64,000 nt of DNA from Gimesia algae. Lineage in GTDB: Bacteria > Planctomycetota > Planctomycetia > Planctomycetales > Planctomycetaceae. How positions within the stretch are numbered: the first letter of the stretch is position 1; each line of letters begins with the position of its first letter. This document shows, piece by piece, positions 28,107 to 37,500 of this stretch. The DNA is taken from assembly GCF_007746795.1 (NCBI RefSeq), contig NZ_CP036343.1:7135029-7199028 (forward strand). Reading direction: 5' to 3'. The position numbers and the translations under genes were made by a program. Below the pieces are notes generated by a model. It made no database searches. It saw nothing but the letters and a program-made list of their open reading frames with translations, and was not told the DNA's origin.

Positions 28107-28440
28107 TAACGTTTCCTCTCTCTTTCACAATCGATTTATCAAATTTGAAATGGATACCATCAATCGCGAACTACACCTCGGTAAAAGAGAACAGTTTTCC
28201 AGCTTCTCCATAGCATTCGAGATAATTCAAGCGGATGATACTCCACGTGTTTGCCCGTCAAGTACAGCTTAATTATATCCACTGGGAAGACTGCAAGAAA
28301 ACCGTGAATTCCTGTTTTGATAAAAATTCATCTTTGTGTAGATAACGATACTGCCTATGTCCTATAATCAATGAGCCTTCCCGGGGCATCAAAGCGTTCC
28401 TGTTTCTCCATTTCCCAGCAAGATCCAGCAGCAGTCTGAT
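28107..28440. other. Intergenic region upstream of the RDD operon
   Basis: This holds 334 bases between divergent genes. TATAAT at 28363-28368 is a possible -10 for the operon, but no -35 at a suitable distance is apparent. No long repeat or RNA-like structure was seen. Confidence 0.5.
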
Positions 28441-29343
28441 ATGGCATCGACGATCACCTTAGAAGAGACCAATCCCGACACAGCCGATTTCCCTGAGACT
28501 TTTATTCCCGGTGAAAAAAAGATTCTCGGCTTGGAAATGCAGGTGGAAACCCCGGAAAACGTCTTGTTGTCCTATCAGCTCGCGGGACCTTCGCAACGTT
28601 ACGTTGCATACCTGATTGATTTCCTGATTCGGACGATCATGTTAATCGCGATTTTCATGTTTTTCATCGCCCCCATGATGGGACTGCTGATGCCCGGCGC
28701 GATGCTGGGGCTGTTCTTTGTCATCATGTTTCTTAACACCTGGGGCTATTACACCATCTCGGAAACGTTCTTCAAAGGCAAATCCATAGGTAAACATGTC
28801 TGTGGTTTGCGCGTGATTCGCGAAGGGGGATATCCAATTACCTTCTGGCCTTCGCTGTTGAGAAATCTGGCTCGCAGTGCCGATTCTATTATTTTGTACG
28901 GAGTTGGCATTACATCCATGTTGATGACGCAGCGTTTCCAGAGACTGGGAGATCTGGTAGCTGGCACGGTTGTGATTCAGGAACGTTCTCTCACCCTGCC
29001 GAGAAAACCGATCATATTAAACAAGATTAAACCCCTTGATAAAAATGACATTGGCAGTTTTCTTCCTCGTGATGAAGTTCTATCGCTGATTGATGAGTTT
29101 ATTGGCCGGAGGCATGTACTGACTTACGAACGGGGGCATGCATTGGCAGCACAGATGGCACAGCGGCTGGCAAAACGGCTGCATTACTCCGGAGATGAGA
29201 AAAAAGTATCACAGTACCCAATGGCTTTTCTGGCTTCCGTATATAAGACATTCAGTTTTGGTCAGATCGAGGAAGAGCAGGAACTGCTGGACGAATACAA
29301 AAGACGATCTGATTCACAGGGGGATATTTATGAAGAAACATAA
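28441..29343 (+). CDS. RDD-family membrane protein
   Basis: The 300-residue protein has the RDD domain at about 48-185: the QRYVAYLIDFLIR signature with Arg and Asp, hydrophobic helices at about 60-100, FFKGKSIGKHVCGLRVIREGG, and RFQRLGDLVAGTVVIQER as the closing motif. A cytoplasmic tail of about 110 residues follows. The function of RDD proteins is mostly undefined, with transport proposed for some. It is the first gene of a five-gene run of overlapping membrane genes and overlaps the next gene by 14 bases. Confidence 0.85.
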   Translation: MASTITLEETNPDTADFPETFIPGEKKILGLEMQVETPENVLLSYQLAGPSQRYVAYLIDFLIRTIMLIAIFMFFIAPMMGLLMPGAMLGLFFVIMFLNTWGYYTISETFFKGKSIGKHVCGLRVIREGGYPITFWPSLLRNLARSADSIILYGVGITSMLMTQRFQRLGDLVAGTVVIQERSLTLPRKPIILNKIKPLDKNDIGSFLPRDEVLSLIDEFIGRRHVLTYERGHALAAQMAQRLAKRLHYSGDEKKVSQYPMAFLASVYKTFSFGQIEEEQELLDEYKRRSDSQGDIYEET

Positions 29344-30418
29344 ATTTATCCACCAACGCCGCCCCCAATGGAAAAAATTTGAACAGTTTCTCAGACAGGT
29401 ATCCAGCAGATCACTTTCAAAGCTTCCCGCGGATAAGATCTCTACTTTTTCCCAGCTGCTTCGTGAAATTTCACACGATCTGGCTACGATTCGCTCACGT
29501 GGCTGGGGTCATGAGTTGACTTCCTATCTGAACGATCTGGTAGCCCGCGGTCATAATCTGTTTTACAGCGCTCCCCCAACAAATTTTGCCCGGTTTTATC
29601 GATATCTGGCAGCCGATTTCCCGCGATTATTTCGAGCGAACATCGGATACTTTCTGATTGCCAGCCTGTTGTTTTTCCTGCCGATGGGAGTCAGCTGGTG
29701 TGTCGTTCAAAACAAGCCCGAACTGGCATCACGTGTTATTCCAGAAGAATATCTGTCTCAATTCGACAATATGTATGGTGAAGAGGGTGGACTCAATTCT
29801 GATACAGAAAACACTACTGAGGGCAATACGGATTCGGAGGAATCAGAAGATTCTGAAACCGATTCTTTTGGCGATCAGCGTGCAACCATGGCTGGTTTTT
29901 ATATCAATCATAATGTCGGCATTGCGCTCAAATGCTTTGCTTTAGGCGTCCTGCTGGGTCTCGGCACGGTTTACACACTGTTGTTTAACGGAATATTCCT
30001 GGGAGCGGTTTCGGGATATATAATCAGCCAGGGCAACGGAGACCGTTTTTTAAGTTTTGTCATTTCTCATGGTTCATTTGAATTAACGGCAATTGCTGTC
30101 GCCGGAGGCGCGGGGCTGATGCTGGGAAATGCTATCATCCATCCTGGACAGCGTACCCGTTTCCAGTCGCTTCAGGTGCGAGGCCTGGAGGCAGTTCAAA
30201 TCGCAGGAGGAGCCGCCGCGATGCTGGTCGTCGCCGCCATGATTGAAGCATTCTGGTCTCCTGCTGATATTCCAAATATCGTGAAATATTCTGTCGGCAG
30301 TGGACTCTGGCTGATTGTGTTTCTTTATCTCACTTTCGCCGGACTACAGTCAGACAGACGTCTCCCGTCACAGCACAGTTTAAGTAACTCACCACAGCAA
30401 GGAGATCAGCATCGATGA
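29330..30418 (+). CDS. Stage II sporulation protein M-like (SpoIIM/DUF95) membrane protein
   Basis: The start is ATG at 29330 inside the RDD gene, preceded by CAGGGGGAT; a longer frame to 29138 only overlaps the RDD coding sequence. The 362-residue product has a basic N-terminal cytoplasmic part, a first membrane helix (YFLIASLLFFLPMGVSWCVV), then a strikingly acidic loop, then the SpoIIM core (NHNVGIALKCFALGVLLGLGTVYTLLFNGIFLGAVSGYI and SHGSFELTAIAVAGGAGLMLG) with the conserved HGSFEL. In firmicutes SpoIIM works in engulfment, but non-sporulating bacteria have the same family in RDD/DUF4129 clusters, where its task is unknown. It ends in an ATGA overlap with the next gene. Confidence 0.85.
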   Translation: MKKHKFIHQRRPQWKKFEQFLRQVSSRSLSKLPADKISTFSQLLREISHDLATIRSRGWGHELTSYLNDLVARGHNLFYSAPPTNFARFYRYLAADFPRLFRANIGYFLIASLLFFLPMGVSWCVVQNKPELASRVIPEEYLSQFDNMYGEEGGLNSDTENTTEGNTDSEESEDSETDSFGDQRATMAGFYINHNVGIALKCFALGVLLGLGTVYTLLFNGIFLGAVSGYIISQGNGDRFLSFVISHGSFELTAIAVAGGAGLMLGNAIIHPGQRTRFQSLQVRGLEAVQIAGGAAAMLVVAAMIEAFWSPADIPNIVKYSVGSGLWLIVFLYLTFAGLQSDRRLPSQHSLSNSPQQGDQHR

Positions 30419-31335
30419 GATTTCATCGAATGAATGTGGCGCTGGTCCCCAGAAATGCGTTTAACTGCCTGGACCTGGCAGTACGTTTTTATGGACGTTT
30501 CCTGATTCCCCTGCTCAAGCTGTGGGCAGTGTTTGCCTTACCCGCCTGCCTGCTGGTGTATCTGCTCAGTTATTATTTCCTGATTGAGATGAAAACGGCC
30601 ATCACTGTTGCTTATTTTTTTTCCAGCCCCCTGGGTGTACTGCTCACATGGAATTCTGCCTTATTCAGTTTTGGTGAAACCCAGGGGTTCGGAAGTTTGA
30701 GACGGCAATTTCAGCCCGGAATGATTCCACTTATGCTGCGCTGTCTGTTTGACCGGGCTCTGCTCTTTATCGGTCCGGCGCTCCTGTTCTATACCGATTT
30801 CTTTTTGACGATTATGCTGGGAATTTTCTACCTGTTTATTCCAGGCATCTGGCTGGTAATACGTAACGGATTTCGTGTGGAACAGGCTTCACTGAAACAG
30901 ATCGGAATTGCAGGGCAGCAAGAGAACTCGCATGATCACCGGACCAAAGATCTGATTTCCTCACATTTCAGCACTTTATTCTGGCGCGGCGCCTGGACTT
31001 TTTTCTTCTGCTATATCTTAACTTGTGTCCTGTTCATCACATTCGATTACCTCTGTTATACACTGCTGGATTTTAACATTCTGATTGGGCAGATGCCTTA
31101 CGCGTTTGATCCGGACAATATCGGCGACCCCATCTCAAATGCTCTACTTCTGATTAGTACCGATCCTCGAGTTTTAACGGTCTTTACCGGCTTCATCCTG
31201 CTGATATATCCGATTGGGAGACTCGCCTGGTTTTTTACCTATATTGATCTACGGGTTCGCTACGACTGTTGGGATATGGAATTACGAATGGCTGAGGTAT
31301 CACAGCGACTCACCAGAAAAGAGGCAGCATTATGA
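30415..31335 (+). CDS. Multi-pass membrane protein of unknown function
   Basis: The 306-residue protein has five or six hydrophobic helices, for instance FALPACLLVYLLSYYF, YFFSSPLGVLLTWN, IMLGIFYLFIPGIWLVI, FFFCYILTCVLFITF and VFTGFILLIYPIGRLAWFF. The start overlaps the preceding stop (ATGA), with AAGGAG upstream, and the end overlaps the next gene, so translational coupling is expected. No family is recognised. It occupies the position of a cluster-specific membrane subunit between SpoIIM-like and DUF4129 proteins. Confidence 0.75.
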   Translation: MRFHRMNVALVPRNAFNCLDLAVRFYGRFLIPLLKLWAVFALPACLLVYLLSYYFLIEMKTAITVAYFFSSPLGVLLTWNSALFSFGETQGFGSLRRQFQPGMIPLMLRCLFDRALLFIGPALLFYTDFFLTIMLGIFYLFIPGIWLVIRNGFRVEQASLKQIGIAGQQENSHDHRTKDLISSHFSTLFWRGAWTFFFCYILTCVLFITFDYLCYTLLDFNILIGQMPYAFDPDNIGDPISNALLLISTDPRVLTVFTGFILLIYPIGRLAWFFTYIDLRVRYDCWDMELRMAEVSQRLTRKEAAL

Positions 31336-32126
31336 ACTGTCACTCGATTTCTGTCCCCAGCATCTTTCAGATTCTGGTACTGGTTTCCGTGTGCCTGTCG
31401 GGGAACATGGCACCTTTATTTTCTCAGGCTCCTGAAGAAGACTCGATTGATCTTTCCTCACCAGATCAGATCATGCTGAAACAGGATATGAAAGACATCC
31501 TAAGCCGGACTGAGTTTCGCCACCTGACGAGGGAACGCGATATCACAAAAGATGCGCCTTTTGAATTTGATGAGTTGTTTAATCAAGAGACTGAAACTGA
31601 GCTAAGAGAGCCTTCTAATCCAGCCTTCAGTGCATTGCTGGGAAACGTGATGCAGTTTCTGGCCTACGTCAGTGTCGTTGTCACTTGTGGTCTGATTCTT
31701 TACCTGCTGATTCGATCCCTGATGGGACTGGAACGGAAAAAGAAAGCGACCCCCACCGAAGCCAATCCGGATCTGCAAGGCAGTCTCACTCTGGAAGAAA
31801 TTATCTCGCCTGCAGAACGGGAATCTTCAATCTACCTGCAACGTGCCAAAGTGTTGGCACAGGAGGGTGATTATCATAACGCCATTATCCAACTGCTCTA
31901 TGGCTCAATGAGCTACATCGAGCGGTCAGGCTGGATCCGTTTTCGAAAGGGTTTAACATACCGAGATTATATCCGGGCGGCCCGGCCACACGGGTTACCC
32001 TGCGATTCGTTGCGGCAGATGATCCGTACCTATGAACCCTTGGGATTTGGTCGACGTAAAGCCACCCGCGAACACTTTGAAAGTACCTTGAAACATTATG
32101 AATCAGCCTTCCAGAAACAAGCGTGA
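31332..32126 (+). CDS. DUF4129-domain membrane protein
   Basis: The 264-residue protein has a signal-like N-terminus (hydrophobic 12-24), an acidic extracytoplasmic stretch, one membrane helix (FLAYVSVVVTCGLILYLLI at about 105-125) and a C-terminal DUF4129 domain: AIIQLLYGSMSYIERSGW, RKGLTYRDYIRAARP, and MIRTYEPLGFGRRKATREHFE. In family contexts DUF4129 proteins accompany MoxR ATPases and DUF58 proteins and are sometimes fused to transglutaminases. It overlaps both neighbours, and its last 29 bases lie inside the DUF4350 gene. Confidence 0.82.
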   Translation: MNCHSISVPSIFQILVLVSVCLSGNMAPLFSQAPEEDSIDLSSPDQIMLKQDMKDILSRTEFRHLTRERDITKDAPFEFDELFNQETETELREPSNPAFSALLGNVMQFLAYVSVVVTCGLILYLLIRSLMGLERKKKATPTEANPDLQGSLTLEEIISPAERESSIYLQRAKVLAQEGDYHNAIIQLLYGSMSYIERSGWIRFRKGLTYRDYIRAARPHGLPCDSLRQMIRTYEPLGFGRRKATREHFESTLKHYESAFQKQA

Positions 32127-33372
32127 GCGAAGAAACGCCGGCTGGATCTGGCTGTTCTTCCTGTGTCTGCTCATCCCCCTGCATCTCTGGTTTCCAGAAC
32201 TGGGGACGGGTGCGCTCGACGATTCGTACAGCGCGTCAGCCAGTGGAAAGAAAGCGTTTTTTCTGTTGCTCGAACAGGAGTCTTACAATACAGAACGAAA
32301 CCGTGTTCCGATCTCTGTGTTTCTGCAGTCTTTGGATTACGACGAAACTCTCTGCCTGCTGGGCCCTGCTCGCTATCCCAGCCCCCAGGAATGGTCAGCA
32401 ATCCTGTCATGGGTCGAAGATGGCGGGCACCTGGTAATCACAGCAAATCAGGCGCACCCGGAATTCGAAATCGATGCTCTGAATATCAGTACCAAATACC
32501 TGGATGAAACAGAACGGGAAAATCTGCCGGTTGTAGAATCGAAAAAAAAAGGAAAGAAAGAAAAAGACAAGGTCGAAAAAGACGATCTTGATTCTTCTGA
32601 TCTGCTTGCACTTCTGGAAGACGAACATAGTCTCTTGGATGGACAGGCCACGACTGTATTTCCGGATGCTCCCTCAATCATCTGGCAGACGAACGCCCAG
32701 GTAATCTCCGAATCAGATCAGGAACTCATTTCCGTGGGTGAAACACAACAGGCAATCCTACAGAAACATGGTTTGGGTGAGATCGTTGTCGCAGCTTCCT
32801 CCAAAATCTTTTCAAACCAGTCAATGATTGATGGCGGCAGTGTTCCCGCATTTCGGCTGCTCGAATCGGCCGGAGCACCAGATTTTTTCGTTGTTGATGA
32901 ATCCTTAAACGCATCAGGGACCTCAAAAGTGGTTGCCTTACTGATTGACCCCACTTTCCGCCCGTTGACAATTCAACTGCTGATCACGTTACTGATTTTC
33001 GGCTGGTGGCATAGCACGCGTTTTGGTCCCATCCTCTCTTCTCATATCCTGCCACGCCATAACATTGTTTCCCACACAGATAACGTCGGGAACTTACATT
33101 TCAAAAATGGAAATGGCCGCGCCCTGTTATATTCATACCTGAAACAGTTGTTTACCGAACTCCACCTGAGACGTTTTCGCGGTAAAGAGAATCGCGTGAT
33201 CGATCCGATTGCGCGGCGGATGAAAACAGATCCGGATGAGATTACTGCCTTCCTGAAGCAGGCATCCGAGCTTGCGAAATCCAAAAAGATTAAACGGCGT
33301 CAAATGGGCGACCTGATTCACAGACTGGCGGAAATTCGACAGGCTGCCCGGCATGGGAAACAGCAGGGCTAA
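32098..33372 (+). CDS. DUF4350-domain membrane protein
   Basis: The 424-residue protein has an N-terminal membrane helix (WIWLFFLCLLIPLHLWF), the DUF4350 region (SASGKKAFFLLLEQESYNTERN, LCLLGPARYPSPQEWSAILSWVEDGGHLVI), a Lys-rich insert near 142-162, and a second membrane helix (PLTIQLLITLLIFGWWH) followed by a basic cytoplasmic tail. The first part resembles the GATase-like fold proposed for the family. It is the last gene of the overlapping cluster. The ORF starts 29 bases before the DUF4129 stop without a clear ribosome-binding site, so the start depends on coupling. Confidence 0.8.
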   Translation: MNQPSRNKRERRNAGWIWLFFLCLLIPLHLWFPELGTGALDDSYSASASGKKAFFLLLEQESYNTERNRVPISVFLQSLDYDETLCLLGPARYPSPQEWSAILSWVEDGGHLVITANQAHPEFEIDALNISTKYLDETERENLPVVESKKKGKKEKDKVEKDDLDSSDLLALLEDEHSLLDGQATTVFPDAPSIIWQTNAQVISESDQELISVGETQQAILQKHGLGEIVVAASSKIFSNQSMIDGGSVPAFRLLESAGAPDFFVVDESLNASGTSKVVALLIDPTFRPLTIQLLITLLIFGWWHSTRFGPILSSHILPRHNIVSHTDNVGNLHFKNGNGRALLYSYLKQLFTELHLRRFRGKENRVIDPIARRMKTDPDEITAFLKQASELAKSKKIKRRQMGDLIHRLAEIRQAARHGKQQG

Positions 33373-33486
33373 CCTGAAACGAGTCCGGTTTATCTCGAAC
33401 GAAAGACAGACTATAATTCTCGCTCTGACCGACCCAGGAAACCTGGTAGTTCACTTCGAATCAGATGTCTCAAGAAAGTAAATACT

Positions 33487-33819
33487 GTGATCACTTATCA
33501 TACTATTGCGAAAATCGGTTCGATCCCGGAAGGAGAAGGGCGGGCTTTTCATGTGGAAGGGCTGATGATTGCCGTCTTCCTCAAAGAGGGACAATACACG
33601 GCGATCAATGACTTCTGCCCGCATCAGGGTGCGCCCCTCTCAACTGGTTATGTGGATGAACAGGGAGCCGTCACCTGCCCGTGGCATGCCTGGCGATTCT
33701 GTATCAAAGAGGGAACCTGGCTGGATAATCCGAAATCCAAACTGCAGGTGCCCGTCTACCCGGTGCGCATTGAAGGCGATGAAATACAGGTCGGCCTGGA
33801 ATTGGAGAAGCAGGAATAA
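33487..33819 (+). CDS. Rieske 2Fe-2S protein, NirD-like
   Basis: The 110-residue protein has the Rieske ligand pattern CPHQGAP (Cys44, His46) and CPWHAW (Cys64, His67), separated by 17 residues, typical of the small NirD/ferredoxin-like class. It carries one 2Fe-2S centre and is probably an electron carrier or regulatory subunit for a partner not encoded next to it. The start is GTG at 33487, because the only upstream ATG (33465) is in another frame. TATAAT at 33412-33417 could be its -10. It is convergent with the UPF0173 gene. Confidence 0.83.
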   Translation: MITYHTIAKIGSIPEGEGRAFHVEGLMIAVFLKEGQYTAINDFCPHQGAPLSTGYVDEQGAVTCPWHAWRFCIKEGTWLDNPKSKLQVPVYPVRIEGDEIQVGLELEKQE

Positions 33820-33829
33820 ATCATACTCT

Positions 33830-34513
33830 TTAGAGCGAGCAGGAACCACCTGGCTCCAGTACCACAGGTTCCGCTGTAGTCTGTTTTCGAATCTGAGCAG
33901 CCCAGGCGGAGGCATCCTGTTCTATGAGAGGCCAGGTATTGTAATGCGTAGGCAGTACACGCTTCGGCTGAATCAGTTTTGTTGCCTTCACTGAGTCTGC
34001 CGGCCCCATGGTGAAATTATCGCCGATGGGAAGAATCGCTACATCAATGCCTTCTTCACCGATCAGTTTCATGTCATAAAACAAACCGGTATCCGCTGCA
34101 AAGTAAATGGTTCCCTCCTCTAATTTCAGCAGGATCCCGCAGGGACTTCCTCCGTTACTTCCGTCGGGGAGCATGGAACCATGATGAGCAATCGTCAGCT
34201 TCACTATCCCAAAATCATATTGGTGCGCACCGCCGATGTGCTGCGGATGCGCATTTTCAACCCCCTGTTTGCCCAGCCACTCGATGATCTCGAAATTGGC
34301 AATCACCAGCGCTCCGGTACGTTTGGCGATGTCAATGGTATCGCCGACATGGTCACCATGCCCGTGACTGACAATAATCACATCGGCTTCAACGGTTGCG
34401 GCCTCCCGCGTACCACTGGGATTTCCGGTAAAAAAGGGATCCAGCAGGATTGTTTTACCGGCGGTTTCAATCTGAAAAGATGAATGCCCCAGCCAGGTGA
34501 TTTTTGTAGCCAT
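33830..34513 (-). CDS. UPF0173 metallo-beta-lactamase-fold hydrolase
   Basis: Starting at the ATG at 34513 (AGAGG six bases upstream), the 227-residue protein is the usual UPF0173 length; the frame extends 23 residues further without a ribosome-binding signal. SHGHGDHVGD supplies His50, His52, Asp54 and His55, and IAHHGSM, FAADTGLFYDM and LPTHYNTWP complete the metal and C-terminal set. MITWLGHSSFQ-like opening residues fit the family. It is a cytoplasmic zinc hydrolase with unknown substrate. Confidence 0.87.
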   Translation of the reverse strand: MATKITWLGHSSFQIETAGKTILLDPFFTGNPSGTREAATVEADVIIVSHGHGDHVGDTIDIAKRTGALVIANFEIIEWLGKQGVENAHPQHIGGAHQYDFGIVKLTIAHHGSMLPDGSNGGSPCGILLKLEEGTIYFAADTGLFYDMKLIGEEGIDVAILPIGDNFTMGPADSVKATKLIQPKRVLPTHYNTWPLIEQDASAWAAQIRKQTTAEPVVLEPGGSCSL

Positions 34514-34588
34514 AACTGCCTCTGAGATTGGAATGTTGCTTGTAGTTGGTTTACTTAACAGCAAGATATAACAGATCAACAATCAATT

Positions 34589-37500
34589 TCAAGCGGTTCG
34601 CTTTACATACTGACATGCCAGGCAAACAGCACCAATCAGAAAGCAGGCCATGGCAAAGCCGGCAATGCCACCAGCCAGGAATAACCAGCCGACTAAACCA
34701 ATCAGAACCAGTGTGATTCCCAGCCGCCTTTGTGCTGCCTCAGACCGAACGATTCGAGGCAATCCCCAGAACAAAGCAACCAAGATAACAATCCAGACGA
34801 CAGTCCAGATCAGTGCGGAACCAAATTGCAGTGTATTATCGGGCCGCACATCTAAGGCCAGGCGAGGTTGACCACTGATTTTGGTAAACTCCAGTTTGTG
34901 ACCCTGTAGCGGAATATCAAACTTCAATGAAATCCCCCCTGCCTGGGACCAGCCAGCCAGTTGATTCTGCTGAGGTTCTCTGATTTGATTTTGTTTTTTG
35001 CCAGGATATTTGTTACGTCGTATTGTCAAATCTTCCCACTCTTTGGCATCGCTACCAAATTTGATATCGGGTGTATAAGCATCTGCCAACGACTCATCGA
35101 CATCGTTCAACTGATTCCAGATATTACTTTCTTTCCGATCAGCCATCGCATTGTTGGATGCCTCCCGTCTGAGGAACTTCGATTTCCATTCCATGGTAAC
35201 AGTCACTGGATTCTGTGGATCGAGAGTCTTGGCCTGTTTCGCGATCACTTCTGCTTCTGTATAGTGACGCTGATCAACCAGTTCATTAAATTTGTCTACC
35301 AGTTCTTCCAGTTTCCGCGATTTAACTGCTGGAGCTCGACCTTTCTCTTGTAAACCAGGTAGATCGGTATTCTTTCTATCCAAGGATTGCATCGACGATG
35401 ATTGCAGTTGATCAGTCGTATTCTGCAGGCTCTGCTGGCGTCGGAGCGCACGGCTATCCAGTTTGTACTCAATCGAGTCAACCGGTTGGGGCAGATTTTT
35501 TGAACCGAGGTTTCGAATGGTATGACTCTTTACACTCGCTGGTTCACCCAGCGGAATCGACGGTGGACCGGGTCTTCCAATGGGAGTTCCTGTTTCCGGC
35601 ATACCCCATTGTGTTGACTGATTCTGAGATCTGTTGGCTTCGAACAGTGCCGTGTTATTTCCGATGACCAGCTGATTAAATGTTTCTTCCGAATCGAAAT
35701 CAGCCTGACTGTCTGCTCTCCCATCCTTGGATTCTCCCAGAAGTTTTTCTTTCTGGGCCTGTCGCTGCTGTTCCTTTGACTGGATTTCGCTGATCTGCTG
35801 CCAGAGCCGCTGTCCCTGCTGTCCCTGTTGCGAACTGGAATCCAGCTTGAGTTCCAGTTGCTTCAGATTGCTGATCGCACGGCTGCGAACGCGATCACTT
35901 TTACTGCTGTTGTAGACTGAATACAGGTTCTCCACATCTTTCACCATATTGGTCAACGATGTATCTTCCTGAGCCTGATGAGATTCAACGGGGGTCATAT
36001 TGGTGCGAGGATCATCCAGCCGAGCGGTAGCAGAATAATCGTCGGGGATATACACATTCCATCTGGTCTGTGCGACGGGAATTCCATATTCCGCATTTTC
36101 CGCAGGCACCACGACCTGAGGCGGCTGCAGATCAATCACATCTGCCTGCCAACGGAACGAGTCTCGTGGTAAGGGTTTGGATAACCGCCCTGTGAGAATC
36201 AGGTTCACTGAAAACGAAAGATCGGCGGCACTGGTTTTGGGAAGCGCCAGCAGATAAACCTGATGTTCAGAACCCGATTTTTCTTTTTTCTGTTTTAAGA
36301 GTACCGGTGCCACGGGCACCTCTTTGACGAATGCACTCAGGATTTGCGATTTCTCCGGGATCCGGATCGCCAGAAACTGACGAGATCGATTCCGAATCCG
36401 ATATGCGGCGTGCGTTTTCCAGCTGCCATCATGCGCCAGCACGGTTGTCAGTTCCGAGAGGTTCACAGCAGCAGCAGCCCCCTGATCAGATTGAAACTGT
36501 TGAATCTGAAACTGAGGAGGTTTGGCAGTCCCGATAATGCGTGCCAGTTCCATTGCCTGGTTAGCGAGGGCATCATTAATCTTTAAAGGCATTTCTTCTC
36601 GACTGACTGAAACAATACTCTCCGGGTTCAACAATGAGAGTCGGGCCCAGGAATGATTTACCAGCATCAGATAATGCTGCTGTGTTTCCAGTTCCGTGGT
36701 TTGTGGATCCACCAGCCCACTGGCGTCCATCACGCGCACCCGGGGAATTTCGATCTGCTGCGACGCGGGAGGTGACTGTGTGGATTCTGCCGTGATGAAG
36801 TAAGAGCCTTCTACTGAGTTCTGTAAATGAATGGTCCATTGAACGACAGCGTCACCAATCACTCGTTTATCAATCTGACGAATGCCATCCCCGCGAAAAT
36901 CAAGATGCTCACCTAGCCCGAGGGGAGTCGTAAATGACAAGATATCTGTCGCCGCCCCCTGAATCGACCAGCGGATCCCGACAGTATGACTGACCGAGAC
37001 ATTACCGACCGTGGTCATCACCAGAGAATTCGCTGTTATGGAAGGTTGAGCCGGCGAGAGCTCCAGTTTAATCCACTCAGGCAGTTCCGCAGTAGAACGA
37101 AACACAAATTGAGGTAAACGAGACTGCTGCATCTTCATCCCTGCTGGCAGATCTTCTGCAGAAATGGCACGCCAGTCCTGAAGTTCAGGCACACGAGCTA
37201 TCAGCGAATCATCACACCAGATCGCCAGATCGCTGCGCACCGCAGAGACTTCCAACGGCGTCAGAATCATAATCTCCGCTTCACGCTGACTGGCATCCCG
37301 GGGAATGACACCTTCGCAGACAATCTCTACCTTGTCTGTTTTGAGCTCTGCAAATTCAACGACCAGTACCCGCATATCATCTGCATTTTGTTCGATCACA
37401 TACCAGTCATCCATGCCTGGTGCGTTTACATTCAACACCAGATAGGATTCGGGCAATTCCAGAACAAACGTGGATTCCGGAATCCCTTTCAGCTGGTATC

